64,000 nt of DNA from an uncultured Alphaproteobacteria bacterium (GTDB taxonomy: Bacteria > Pseudomonadota > Alphaproteobacteria > Caulobacterales > Hyphomonadaceae): contig CAIMMO010000152.1 in NCBI GenBank assembly GCA_903842595.1, forward strand, positions 1 to 64,000. The letters run 5' to 3'. Of the stretch, positions 28,101 to 36,423 are shown in pieces (within the stretch, counting starts at the first letter, position 1; every line of letters begins with the position of its first letter). The notes beneath the pieces were generated by a model. That model did not search any database. It saw only the letters and a program-made list of their open reading frames with translations, and had not been told where the DNA came from. The position numbers were made by a program, and so were the translations under genes.

Positions 28101-28121
28101 TTCGGGCTGATTCAGCCCGAA
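28101..28121. promoter_or_regulatory. 21-bp near-contiguous palindrome upstream of typA
   Basis: TTCGGGCTGA and TCAGCCCGAA are exact inverted arms separated by a single T. It could be an operator or a cruciform or RNA hairpin in the typA leader. No T-run follows on either strand. Confidence 0.5.
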
Positions 28122-28215
28122 GGGCGGGCTTTGCAGGTGTTTCGCGAGGGGCTCCGCCCGTCCGGCATGAGGCGTCCCGCCGGTCAGCGGCGCACCGATC
28201 AGGGAGAGCGGCTGC

Positions 28216-28440
28216 GTGCTGTCGTTGCCGCACCAGCCACGGGCCGCTCCGGCGTTCACCATCCCTGCGGGTCAGGGTTTCTGCCTGTCCGAACAGCGCG
28301 ATCTCACCGAACGGGAGCCTGTCCGGTTCCTGGTGCGCCTTCACGATGACGGGACCGATGCCTGCGCGCAGGTCGAAGCATTCGATTGGCCTATATCAAT
28401 GCCTTCGATGAGGACGCTGTGCTATGCATGGACCGCGTGA
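28216..28440 (+). CDS. Possible small hypothetical protein
   Basis: 74 codons from a GTG at 28216 with GGGAG about 9 bp upstream. The translation is not low-complexity ([18 protein letters not shown], then [13 protein letters not shown]) and third positions are GC-rich. It ends 29 bp before the cytochrome gene on the same strand. No family is recognised, so this remains tentative. Confidence 0.3.
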   Translation: MLSLPHQPRAAPAFTIPAGQGFCLSEQRDLTEREPVRFLVRLHDDGTDACAQVEAFDWPISMPSMRTLCYAWTA

Positions 28441-28469
28441 TCTGCGCGGATTTCCGGGAAGATGAGCCG

Positions 28470-28832
28470 ATGAAACGGAAACTGGCCTCCGCTGTCCTGG
28501 CCTCTGCTGTCCTGGCCTTCCTCGCGCTGGCCGCCTGCAACGCGCAGCCGGCCAGGCCGGTTGCGCAGGCCGCCGACCCGCTGGTCGCCGACGGGCGCGC
28601 GATTGCCGAGCGTGAGTGCGCCGGATGCCATGCGCTCGACCAGTCTGCCACAAGCCCGCGCGCCGGCGCGCCGCCCATGCGCGAGATGCTTGCGCGCTAT
28701 CAGGCCGATGCGCTGGCGAACGACCTGATCACAGGGATACGTGTGGGGCATCAGGACATGCCCGAGTTCGACTTCGATGTGCGGACCGCTGATGCGCTGA
28801 TCGCCTACCTGCAATCCCTGCGCGCCAGTTAG
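28470..28832 (+). CDS. Class I cytochrome c, putative lipoprotein
   Basis: 120 residues. The signal peptide ends LAAC, a lipobox. The haem attachment site CAGCH gives Cys50, Cys53 and His54, and Met97 in HQDMPEF is the likely sixth ligand. The size suits a single-haem electron carrier anchored in the periplasm. The ATG at 28470 begins the signal peptide. It converges on the lipoprotein gene that ends at 28836. Confidence 0.9.
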   Translation: MKRKLASAVLASAVLAFLALAACNAQPARPVAQAADPLVADGRAIAERECAGCHALDQSATSPRAGAPPMREMLARYQADALANDLITGIRVGHQDMPEFDFDVRTADALIAYLQSLRAS

Positions 28833-28835
28833 CTG

Positions 28836-29441
28836 TCAGCCTGGAAACAGTTGCAGGCCGATCTCCTCGACCTGGCCGTCGCGCAGGACGAGGCAGCTGA
28901 GGCTCTCCATGCCCTGAGGGAAGCAGTAGGTGTGCAGCTTCTCTGCGCGCATCGCCTCATAGGTCGCCTTGTCCAGCCATTCTGCGGGCATGAACGGGAA
29001 TTCCGCGCGATCGGGCTGGCCCTCGGTCTGATCCCACGGCGGGAGGGCCGCGGTGGTTTCGATGCCGCTGCTGTCCATCCATTCGGCAAGTGCCTTGTTC
29101 ATCGCGGCCGTGTCCGGCTGGTCGGCGAGCCCGAAAAGATGCTGGGCCGCGCCTGCCCAGGCATAGATCGGGAACCCGTCGCGCGCGCGGATCGTCAGCG
29201 TCACGACTGCGGCCTCGCAGATGCTGCCATTGGCGTAGGCCTCGATGCGGTAGGACGGATGATCGCTGGGCCCGATCGGCCCCCACATCACTTCGGACAT
29301 TGCAGCGCATCCGGCTGCGGGCGCTTCGGCGACCGCCGTTTCAGCGGGCGCAGCGGCCGCTGGCTGTTCGCTCGGCGTTGCGGTTGGCTGGCACGCAGCA
29401 AGCGCGAGCAGGCTGGCGGCGAGCACGAGGCGAAATCTCAT
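28836..29441 (-). CDS. Putative lipoprotein, function unknown
   Basis: 201 residues. The signal peptide ends LAAC (lipobox, Cys near 17), followed by an Ala/Pro/Glu-rich linker to about residue 45. The globular part holds four cysteines after the linker (AGCAAM, ICEA, YCFP, LSCLVL) that could form disulfides. No family recognised. The ATG at 29441 begins the signal. Confidence 0.65.
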   Translation of the reverse strand: MRFRLVLAASLLALAACQPTATPSEQPAAAAPAETAVAEAPAAGCAAMSEVMWGPIGPSDHPSYRIEAYANGSICEAAVVTLTIRARDGFPIYAWAGAAQHLFGLADQPDTAAMNKALAEWMDSSGIETTAALPPWDQTEGQPDRAEFPFMPAEWLDKATYEAMRAEKLHTYCFPQGMESLSCLVLRDGQVEEIGLQLFPG

Positions 29442-29613
29442 TGTCAGTCCCCTGGTGTCGTTTCCCCAACCGCATGGGGACAACAGATTCGTGCGCCGCT
29501 CAATAGGGATGGTCTTTGCAGCCGGACCTGGCCGTCCAGATCGGGATCGCGTCATGTGGGCTGGCGTGATCCGAACGTCCCGACACCTGTCTTTTCCAGG
29601 CTTCGGCAGAGGA

Positions 29614-30363
29614 TCAGCGGTTATTTCCGCCCGTGCGCTGCTTGACCTCATCCTCTTTCGCCGCGGCGCGGTCTTCGGCATTCCATTCGACGGAGGGCGC
29701 AGCGCCGGACGCATAGTTCTTGGACTTCTGGGCAAGACGGTCCATCGAGTCCGACAGCTGGTCCTTCGACACGGCCATGTTGCGCGATGAGCTCTGGCCG
29801 ACGCCTTCGGCGTCGTCGAAGTTGGAGAACTCGGCGCCGAGGAAGACGACTTCCCAGCCCTTGGCGCGCACGCGGTCGAGCGCGGCCTTGGCAGCTTTCT
29901 TGGTCATCTCGGTCGAGGAGTTTTCCTCGCCATCCGTCATGATCACGAGCACGGCCTTTTCCGGCTTGTCCTTCTCGGCGAGCGAGACGATGCGGCCGAT
30001 CGCGTCATAGAGCGGCGTCATCCCGCGCGGGGTCACTTCGCGGGTTGTGACATCGTTCCAGTCGCCGGCATCGACGCCCTGGCGCAGCACGTCGAACTGC
30101 AGGCCGTCCTGCGCATCGAACACGGCGAGTGTGATATCGGCGTCGACCCGCGGCCCGCCATCGAGCGCCGCCAGCCCATCGGCATAGGCGTTCACCGAGG
30201 AGAGGGCTTCGTTCCAGATCGGCTCCATCGAACCAGTCCGGTCGAGCAGGATGTAGGAGTGCACCGCGGGATGGCGCGGCGGCTTGGCGAGCGCGGACGT
30301 GGTGGTGAGCGCGCCTGCTGTTGCGAGGGCGAGGATGGCGGCGAGGGCGGTGCGGGCTTTCAT
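29614..30363 (-). CDS. Secreted von Willebrand factor A domain protein
   Basis: 249 residues with a signal peptide (TTTSALAKPP). The vWA domain fills residues 35-205. The metal site is LLDRTGSMEP (Thr in place of the first Ser of DxSxS), Thr in RGMTPLYDAIG and Asp in VIMTDGEEN. Such domains bind protein ligands through a divalent metal. A basic Asn-rich tail follows. The preceding 41-residue ORF on the same strand may be co-transcribed. Confidence 0.85.
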   Translation of the reverse strand: MKARTALAAILALATAGALTTTSALAKPPRHPAVHSYILLDRTGSMEPIWNEALSSVNAYADGLAALDGGPRVDADITLAVFDAQDGLQFDVLRQGVDAGDWNDVTTREVTPRGMTPLYDAIGRIVSLAEKDKPEKAVLVIMTDGEENSSTEMTKKAAKAALDRVRAKGWEVVFLGAEFSNFDDAEGVGQSSSRNMAVSKDQLSDSMDRLAQKSKNYASGAAPSVEWNAEDRAAAKEDEVKQRTGGNNR

Positions 30364-30405
30364 TGTGGGTCCCCAGGAGATGCGCCGGAGCGCGGATGGT
30401 TGTGC

Positions 30406-30531
30406 CTAGTGCTCATTCAAGGCGAGGCTGGCGGCTTGCGGGGTGTCGTGGGGCGGCAGCGTGCCCGCGGCAGCCCATGTCACGCAGCTGATCAGCAGCG
30501 CGGCGAGCAGGAGGCGGATCGAGGTTCTCAC
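30406..30531 (-). CDS. Very small secreted or lipoprotein-like peptide
   Basis: 41 residues from a GTG at 30531 with GAGGA 6 bp upstream. It begins MRTSIRLLLAALLISCVTWAA, a signal peptide with LISC as a possible lipobox, followed by a short polar tail. It lies 42 bp before the vWA gene on the same strand and after a terminator-like hairpin. Too short for family assignment; the signal-like start is the main evidence. Confidence 0.45.
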   Translation of the reverse strand: MRTSIRLLLAALLISCVTWAAAGTLPPHDTPQAASLALNEH

Positions 30532-30540
30532 GTGCAGTCC

Positions 30541-30564
30541 TCAAAAACCTTGCCCTGAGGCAAG
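30541..30564 (-). terminator. Intrinsic terminator after the DUF3137-like gene
   Basis: On the minus strand CTTGCC-TCAG-GGCAAG is followed by GTTTTTG. It lies about 100 bp downstream of the gene ending at 30663 and just before the small peptide gene. Confidence 0.55.
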
Positions 30565-30662
30565 ACCCGCGGGCCGGTCTCCGGTCCCGTCGTGCACAAC
30601 CTGTCGCAGCCGATTGGGGCCGCCGAACGGCGTCAATTGGGGCGAAACAAGGGATTGTTGAG

Positions 30663-31727
30663 TCAGGCTTGCGTCGGGGCCGCAAGCGCGTCCGCAACGT
30701 GGACGACAGCGCCCAGCACCTGCCGGATGCGGGCAAGGCGTGGGGCGGCAAGGAGCGCGCCCGGCTGCGACGGTGGATCGAACACGCGCGGGGCGCCCGT
30801 CTCAGGGATTGCAAGAAAGAGGCGGCCATCGACGATCGCGCTTCGGGGGGCGCCGAGGTGAGGCAGGGTGGACAGCTGTGCGATCAAGGCAGGCGCGGCG
30901 GGCATCGCCGCTGCCAGCTCGTCCATCGCGGCCGCACCGAGATGCGGCGCCGTGATGTCGACGAGCAGCCCCTTGAACACAGAGGTCTTGTCCCCGCCCG
31001 ATGGCGGGATCGTCTCGAGGGGTGTGATGCGAACGGCAAGTCCAGCATGCGCGCCGGCAACCTCGCCGCTTGTCCTCGCGCCTGAGGAGACAGGAAGGAG
31101 GCCAGCACGCGACACGCTTCCAAGATCGACACTCGCCGCATTGCGCCAGTTGAACGCGCCGAGTCCGCCAACCAGCACGTCCACTGCGCGTTGCGAATAG
31201 ATGTCGGCGTTCTCGCGCGCGGCCTGGGCCAGCGCCCATCCATAGCCGGCAAGCGCGCCGCCCAGGATCACTGCGGCGAAGTCAAGCACGCCGCCCGGCG
31301 CGCCCATCGCCACGATTGCCGACCACAGCGCAATACCTGCCGACGCGCCCAGTGGCGCGCGCCAGGCCGCGCGTTCGACTGTCCTGTGTGCGGCGGGGTG
31401 CTGCAGGGCTTCGAGTTCGGCCAGCGCAGGGGCAAGTTCGGGAAAGGGCGTGTCGGTCGCTGCCGCTGCAGGCAGCGGCACCGGGGCGCCTGCGCCCAGT
31501 TTCAGCGCGATGGTCCCGCCGATCGCGATGGTGAGGACCGCAGAGAACAGGCCGCCGAACACGGTAGCTGCAAGGCCGACCACGCCCGGCGTGCGGGTGT
31601 TGGCGCCGATGGCGATGCCGATCCAGACGACGATGGCGAGAACGGCGAACGCAAGAAAGGCGGCGCGCATCGCGCCGCCGCCCGAGCTCTCCGCCGCCTG
31701 TGCCTGCTGTGTCGCGCCCTGCCTCAT
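30663..31727 (-). CDS. Membrane protein resembling DUF3137 proteins
   Basis: 354 residues. Two hydrophobic segments near the N-terminus (about 20-42 and 48-75) and another pair around 125-170 are followed by a soluble region. TSVFKGLLVDI and the layout of a membrane N-terminus with a beta-rich C-terminus resemble DUF3137, but the similarity is only suggestive. Function unknown. Some relatives have the start at the internal Met near residue 20. It is divergent from the symporter gene. Confidence 0.6.
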   Translation of the reverse strand: MRQGATQQAQAAESSGGGAMRAAFLAFAVLAIVVWIGIAIGANTRTPGVVGLAATVFGGLFSAVLTIAIGGTIALKLGAGAPVPLPAAAATDTPFPELAPALAELEALQHPAAHRTVERAAWRAPLGASAGIALWSAIVAMGAPGGVLDFAAVILGGALAGYGWALAQAARENADIYSQRAVDVLVGGLGAFNWRNAASVDLGSVSRAGLLPVSSGARTSGEVAGAHAGLAVRITPLETIPPSGGDKTSVFKGLLVDITAPHLGAAAMDELAAAMPAAPALIAQLSTLPHLGAPRSAIVDGRLFLAIPETGAPRVFDPPSQPGALLAAPRLARIRQVLGAVVHVADALAAPTQA

Positions 31728-31902
31728 TCCGGGCCTGTATAGACCAGCGCGCCGTCAATGCGAACTGTCTCCGATCTCTCAATCGCTGCATCCGTCTCTG
31801 GCGCCCGCACGGGCTGTGGCGTGAGCTGCGATTTACCTGCTAGCGTTGCGCTGCTTTCCGGGGCCAGTCTTCGGGGCAGGCATCAGGGGCTGGAGTTCTC
31901 GC

Positions 31903-33168
31903 ATGTTGAAATGGCTCAGCGTCATCACGCTGCTGGCGCTGGCGGCTGGCGTTGCGGTGGGCGCCTGGGGGGCGGCATCGGGCGATCCGAATATCGTCGG
32001 CATGCTCTCGCAGGTCGGGCATGTCGGCGATCTCTGGCTCAACCTCCTGCGCATGACGGTGATCCCGCTGGTGTTCTCGCTGCTGGTCACGGGCGTGGCG
32101 TCCGTTGCGGACGCTGCATCGAGCGGCAGGGTTGCTGCGCGCGCGATCTTCGTTTTCGGCGTCCTGCTGGTCTCGGCGACAGCCTTTGCCTGCCTGGTGT
32201 TTCCGCTGCTGCTCTCCCTCGCCCCGGTCGACCCCACGGCGGCGGCAAGCTTCATCGCGCGCGCCGGCGGCGAGGCGGTGCAGGCTGCCGCCCCGCCGAC
32301 GATGGGCGAATGGCTGGCGGCATTGGCGCCGGGCAATGCCGTTGCCGCCGCAGCCGAGGGCGCGATCCTGCCGCTGGTCGTTTTTGCGCTGTTTTTCGGA
32401 TTTGCCGCGACGCAGCTGCCCGCCGCCCAGCGGGCGCCCATGGTCGCGTTCTTCCGCGCGGTCGCCGACACGATGATCATCATCGTGCGCTGGGTGCTTC
32501 TTGCCGCGCCACTGGGCGTATTCGCGCTGGCGCTTGGCGTCGGGTTGACGGCGGGCATCGGGATTGCCGGGTTGATCCTGCACTACATCGTGCTGGTCTC
32601 GGGCGTGACCGCTGCCATCGTGCCGATCGCCTTTCTGTTCGCCTTCATCTGGGGCAGGGCGAACCCCGCGCGGTTCATGAACGCGACGGCCCCGGTGCTG
32701 GCTGTCGCGATATCGAGCCGCTCCTCGCTGGCGTCCCTGCCGCTGATGGTCGAGCGCTCGCGCGATGCGATGGGCACGCCGGAGCGGGTGGTGAACCTTG
32801 TGCTGCCGATGGCGGTTGCGGTGTTCCGCATGACCAGCCCTGTCGCCAATCTCGGCGTGGTGTTTTTCTGCGCGAGCGTATTCGGGGTCGAACTTTCGCC
32901 TGGCGCCATCATCGTGGGCGGGCTTGTGGCGATTGCGATCAGCATCGGCTCGGTCGGCCTGCCGGGCGAGATTTCCTTCATTGCCAGCGTCGCGCCGATT
33001 TCCATGGCGATGGGCGTGCCGATCGAATTGCTGGGTCTGCTTGTTGCTGTGGAGGCGGTGCCGGACATCTTCCGCACAGTGGGCAATGTGTCGGGCGACA
33101 TGGCGGCGACGCAGATCGTCGCAAAGAACCAGCCGGCGACTACCCCGCCGGAGCCGGCCGCCGCCTGA
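31903..33168 (+). CDS. SLC1-type dicarboxylate/amino-acid:cation symporter
   Basis: 421 residues with about eight hydrophobic segments. The serine-rich re-entrant loop ISSRSSLASLPLM and the early TVIPLVFSLLVTGV identify the DctA/GltP (DAACS) family. The usual NMDGT substrate/cation motif is replaced by RMTSPVANL, so the transported compound or coupling ion may differ from the norm. GGAG lies before the ATG at 31903. Its 3' end overlaps the convergent hydrolase gene by 29 bp. Confidence 0.88.
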   Translation: MLKWLSVITLLALAAGVAVGAWGAASGDPNIVGMLSQVGHVGDLWLNLLRMTVIPLVFSLLVTGVASVADAASSGRVAARAIFVFGVLLVSATAFACLVFPLLLSLAPVDPTAAASFIARAGGEAVQAAAPPTMGEWLAALAPGNAVAAAAEGAILPLVVFALFFGFAATQLPAAQRAPMVAFFRAVADTMIIIVRWVLLAAPLGVFALALGVGLTAGIGIAGLILHYIVLVSGVTAAIVPIAFLFAFIWGRANPARFMNATAPVLAVAISSRSSLASLPLMVERSRDAMGTPERVVNLVLPMAVAVFRMTSPVANLGVVFFCASVFGVELSPGAIIVGGLVAIAISIGSVGLPGEISFIASVAPISMAMGVPIELLGLLVAVEAVPDIFRTVGNVSGDMAATQIVAKNQPATTPPEPAAA

Positions 33169-34183
33169 CAACCCGGCTGGCAGCGAGCACTTCGTCCACG
33201 GCGGCTGCGACCATGTCGGGCCGGTGGAAGAAGAAGGCATGGTTGGACTCGGGCACGATCTGCAGCCGCCCGCGGCTCGACCAGGTTGCGAGATCCGCCT
33301 GCAGGCGCCGCCAGACGATCTCGCTCTCGGGCGTGTCCGAGCCTGCGACGAGGCCATCGGCGGACAGGAGATAGGCATCATGCGCGTCGGCGCGCCTGCG
33401 GGCCTGCGTCTGTTGCGGCAGTTCGCGGGCCAGCACGACGACCGGCCAGTTCTGCAGGTCGCGATGCTTGCCAGCCTCCGCCATCGTCACTGACCGCTGA
33501 CGCGCCTCGCGCGCATTGGCTTGGGCGGATTTGGGGTAGAAGGCGTTCACCGTTTCCGCGATCGCGGGATCGGCTGGATAGTCGGAGAGCCGCATCAGGC
33601 CCGTCCACCTGAAGGCGAGGGCAAGCTCCTGTGCGGGGGATACGTATTCGCCAACGCTCAGGCCTGCTTCCCTGAATTTCGATTCCTGATCGGGGTGGGA
33701 TGAGTCCGCGAACACCATGCCCGCGATCTCATCCTTGTAGAGACCTGCGAAGATCATGCTGTAGAGGCCGCCGCGCGAATGCGAGACCAGCACGTAGGGC
33801 CCACGCTCGCCGGCAGCCCTGAGGGCCGCGTGCAGATCATGCGCGACCTCTTGCGGGCTGAAGGCGCCGCTGGCCGGATCGCTCCAGAGAATGCCGGCGC
33901 GGCTGTAGGCGCACGCGCGTGACTTCTGCGAGACCTGCTGCATGACAGGCTGCCAGCCGAGCGCGCCCATGAGGTCGCCGCCCGACTGGAAGACGACGGT
34001 CGGCGAGCCTGTTCCGCGGCAGTCGATCTGGATGCGGCGTCCGTCTTCCACTGCGACGAGCCTGCCGGGGGCAGGATGCTCACGCACAGCCTGCGCGTCG
34101 TACATGCTCTCGCAGGCGGCGAGGGCGAGCGCTGCAAGCGCTGCTGCAAATGCCCAACCCGACTGGCGCTGGCCTGCTTTCAT
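33140..34183 (-). CDS. Alpha/beta hydrolase, putative lipoprotein
   Basis: 347 residues. The signal ends LAAC (lipobox). The catalytic serine is in SHSRGGLYS, a GxSxG-like elbow with Ser at the first position (S-H-S-R-G), the acid is probably in the region after DADTPESE or ADSSHPD, and the His is in ESNHAFFF. Secreted esterase or lipase activity is plausible; the substrate is unknown. The chosen ATG (34183) starts the signal peptide. Confidence 0.8.
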   Translation of the reverse strand: MKAGQRQSGWAFAAALAALALAACESMYDAQAVREHPAPGRLVAVEDGRRIQIDCRGTGSPTVVFQSGGDLMGALGWQPVMQQVSQKSRACAYSRAGILWSDPASGAFSPQEVAHDLHAALRAAGERGPYVLVSHSRGGLYSMIFAGLYKDEIAGMVFADSSHPDQESKFREAGLSVGEYVSPAQELALAFRWTGLMRLSDYPADPAIAETVNAFYPKSAQANAREARQRSVTMAEAGKHRDLQNWPVVVLARELPQQTQARRRADAHDAYLLSADGLVAGSDTPESEIVWRRLQADLATWSSRGRLQIVPESNHAFFFHRPDMVAAAVDEVLAASRVVRRRPAPAG

Positions 34184-34267
34184 CCAGCTATTCTTAGGCG
34201 CCCCGAAAGCGGGCGCCACATCACAATCGGTAAAGGTGGGGCGGGAAACGCCATGCAGAAAGCAGAA

Positions 34268-34290
34268 CGGGCGCCCTTGAGGGGCGCCCG
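34268..34290 (-). terminator. GC-rich hairpin after a small secreted-protein gene
   Basis: CGGGCGCCC-N5-GGGCGCCCG, a perfect 9-bp stem, followed on the minus strand by TTCTGCTTTCT. It likely ends the transcript of the gene ending at 34318. Confidence 0.55.
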
Positions 34291-34317
34291 CCGCAGTTCC
34301 AGCCGAAGGGCTGAAGC

Positions 34318-34671
34318 CTATTTCACCGTGATCTCGATCTCGCCGACATTGGGGTCGGTGATCTTGAACTTGTCGCCCGACTTCTGGCCCGTGGGGTAAT
34401 CGAAGCAGGTATTGTCCTGGCCGACGGCCGCAGACGTGAGGCAGAGCTTGGTGCCGTCGACCTTGTAAGTGCCTTCATACTGGCCGTCGAAGCCTGAGAA
34501 GGTGCCATCCGGCTTGTAGGTGACGTCGCCGGTGATGCCCATTTGCGCGACACTCATCGTGACGCCTTTTTCGAGCACCAGCGTGATCGTGTCCGACGGC
34601 GCCGTCTGCGCGAGGGCAGGTGTGGCGGCGAGGGCTACGGCAGCGGCCAGCAGTGATTTCGTGATTTTCAT
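34318..34671 (-). CDS. Small secreted protein, paralogue of the next gene
   Basis: 117 residues with a signal peptide (ATPALAQTA). The mature domain is beta-rich and contains YKPDGTFSGFDG, YEGTYKVDG, a cysteine in KLCLT and another in TCFDYP, and KSGDKF. The gene at 34766-35104 shares this whole pattern, so they are tandem duplicates. Function unknown. Confidence 0.75.
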   Translation of the reverse strand: MKITKSLLAAAVALAATPALAQTAPSDTITLVLEKGVTMSVAQMGITGDVTYKPDGTFSGFDGQYEGTYKVDGTKLCLTSAAVGQDNTCFDYPTGQKSGDKFKITDPNVGEIEITVK

Positions 34672-34765
34672 GCGTTATCTCCCAGACCCTTCAACTTGAT
34701 GGTGTCAAGTCGCAGTGAACCGCGACTTGGAACCTCAGGCAAGAGGGCAGGTGCAGCTGCGCAGA

Positions 34766-35104
34766 TTAGCGAATCGTCACCTGCATCGTGCCCATGTCGG
34801 AGGTGAGCTCGAACGTGTCGCCGGATTTCTTGCCGTCCGGATAGGCCTGGCAGGCGTCGACCATGCCAAACGCCTCGACCGTGATGCAGAGCTTGTTGCC
34901 GTCAGCCTTGTAGGTGCCGGCGAACATGCCGTCGAAGCCCGAGAACGTGCCGTCAGGCTTGTACTCGATCGTGCCGACATTGCCCTGCACGTCCATGCTG
35001 ACGCCTTTCTCGACGACGGCCTTCACCGTGTCCGAAGGCGGTTCCTGTGCGATGGCCGGCGCGGCGATCATGGCAGCGGCGAAAAGCGCAAGTCGAAGTT
35101 TCAA
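34766..35104 (-). CDS. Small secreted protein, paralogue of the previous gene
   Basis: 112 residues with a signal peptide (IAAPAIAQEP). It shares YKPDGTFSGFDG, GTYKADGNKLCIT, CQAYPDGKKSGD and a beta-strand ending with the gene at 34318-34671. The TTG at 35104 is chosen because GGGAGGA lies 6-7 bp upstream and the signal peptide starts there; the longer frame is not signal-like. The two conserved cysteines probably form a disulfide. Confidence 0.72.
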   Translation of the reverse strand: MKLRLALFAAAMIAAPAIAQEPPSDTVKAVVEKGVSMDVQGNVGTIEYKPDGTFSGFDGMFAGTYKADGNKLCITVEAFGMVDACQAYPDGKKSGDTFELTSDMGTMQVTIR

Positions 35105-35229
35105 GGATAGTCCTCCCACATGGATTGCCTGAATTGGAAACCTATGAGTTTCCTTTATCACCGTTCCCGCTTTACCAAAAGAGGCCAGGTGCAGGTGCAT
35201 TCGGCGACGGCGCGCGCTAACGGGACGCC

Positions 35230-35955
35230 ATGAGTTTCCGCGCCACTTGCCTCACGCTTTTTCCCGAAGCCTTCCCCGGGGTTCTCGGCGTTTCGATTGT
35301 CGGCAACGCATTGCGACAGGGGATATGGGAGCTGGACGCCGTCGACATTAGGACATTCGGCCTCGGCAGGCATCGCACGGTGGACGACACGCCATCGGGC
35401 GGCGGGGCGGGGATGGTGATGCGTGCTGATGTGGCCGCGGCGGCGATCGACAGTGTCGAGCAGGCTGGACGGCCGCGCATCTATCTGTCGCCGCGTGGCA
35501 GGCCGCTGGACCAGAAGCGTGTTCGCGAGCTGGCGGCGGGGCCGGGGGTCATCCTGCTGTGTGGCCGGTTCGAGGGGCTGGACGAGCGGGTGATCGAGGC
35601 GCGCGGGCTGGAAGAGGTCTCGGTTGGCGATTTCGTGCTGGCGGGGGGAGAGGTTGCCGCGCAGGCGCTGCTGGAGGCCTGCGTCAGGTTGTTGCCCGGG
35701 GTGGCGGGAAATGCCGAGAGCCTCGCGGACGAAAGCTTCGAGGCGGGGCTGCTTGAGCATCCTCATTATACCCGGCCCCAGGTCTGGGACGAGCGCGAGA
35801 TTCCGGCGGTGTTAACCTCTGGCGACCACGCAAAGGTCGCGGCCTGGCGACGAAATCAGGCCGAGGAGTTGACTAAAGCCAGAAGACCCGATTTATACGC
35901 CGCTTTCCGGGAAGCCTCCCCTCAGCAGGGGAAGGCGGCGAAACCCCGCGACTGA
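35230..35955 (+). CDS. trmD: tRNA (guanine37-N1)-methyltransferase
   Basis: 241 residues. TrmD makes m1G37 and prevents frameshifting. The trefoil-knot motifs are clear: [23 protein letters not shown] (SAM and knot), [23 protein letters not shown] and the C-terminal HYTRPQVW. The order trmD-rplS is conserved in bacteria (usually rpsP-rimM-trmD-rplS); rpsP and rimM are not upstream here. Confidence 0.96.
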   Translation: MSFRATCLTLFPEAFPGVLGVSIVGNALRQGIWELDAVDIRTFGLGRHRTVDDTPSGGGAGMVMRADVAAAAIDSVEQAGRPRIYLSPRGRPLDQKRVRELAAGPGVILLCGRFEGLDERVIEARGLEEVSVGDFVLAGGEVAAQALLEACVRLLPGVAGNAESLADESFEAGLLEHPHYTRPQVWDEREIPAVLTSGDHAKVAAWRRNQAEELTKARRPDLYAAFREASPQQGKAAKPRD

Positions 35956-35967
35956 AAGACCTGATTC

Positions 35968-36357
35968 ATGGCCGCTCACCTGATCCAGACCCTCGAGCGC
36001 GAGGAAATCGCCCGCGTCACCGAAGGCAAGAAAATCCCTGACTTCGCGCCCGGCGACACGCTGCGCGTCAACGTGAAGATCAAGGAAGGCGACCGCGAGC
36101 GCATCCAAGGCTTCGAGGGCCTCTGCATCGCCCGCGCCGGCGCTGGTGTGAACGAGAATTTCACCGTGCGCAAACTCTCGTTCGGCGAAGGCGTCGAGCG
36201 GGTGTTCCCGCTCAATTCTCCTTCGGTGGACTCCATTGAAGTGCGCCGCAAGGGCAAGGTTCGCCGCGCCAAGCTGTATTACCTGCGTGGCCGCACCGGC
36301 AAACGCGCCCGCATCGCCGAGAAGCTCGGCGGCGCGAAGGAAATTGCCGAGAGCTGA
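35968..36357 (+). CDS. rplS: 50S ribosomal protein L19
   Basis: 129 residues. Sequence marks include [51 protein letters not shown] and [15 protein letters not shown], all typical of bL19. It lies 12 bp after trmD and is followed by a strong terminator. Confidence 0.97.
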   Translation: MAAHLIQTLEREEIARVTEGKKIPDFAPGDTLRVNVKIKEGDRERIQGFEGLCIARAGAGVNENFTVRKLSFGEGVERVFPLNSPSVDSIEVRRKGKVRRAKLYYLRGRTGKRARIAEKLGGAKEIAES

Positions 36358-36377
36358 TTTTCTCTGCTTCGAAATTG

Positions 36378-36413
36378 AAACCGCCGGCCTGCGAAGGCCG
36401 GCGGTTTTGTTTT
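36378..36413 (+). terminator. Strong intrinsic terminator of trmD-rplS
   Basis: AAACCGCCGGCCT and its exact complement form a 13-bp stem with a GCGA loop; TTTTGTTTT follows. It sits 20 bp after rplS and can also serve the convergent tonB gene. Confidence 0.85.
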
Positions 36414-36423
36414 GGGCCTGGCC

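Larger units (their letters stand above)
27967..28469. other. Long divergent region between typA and a cytochrome c gene
   Basis: About 500 bases. A perfect palindrome with 10-bp arms (28101-28121) lies 135 bp before typA. A 74-codon frame at 28216-28440 is possibly coding; the other open frames look like noise. Confidence 0.4.

Noticed and set aside
27969-28349. 126-codon plus-strand frame upstream of the cytochrome gene
   Set aside because: No ribosome site and low-quality Arg/Pro-rich translation; covers the palindrome region.
31840-33381. 513-codon minus-strand frame over the symporter
   Set aside because: Arg/His/Asp-rich antisense translation; the plus strand holds an SLC1 family gene.
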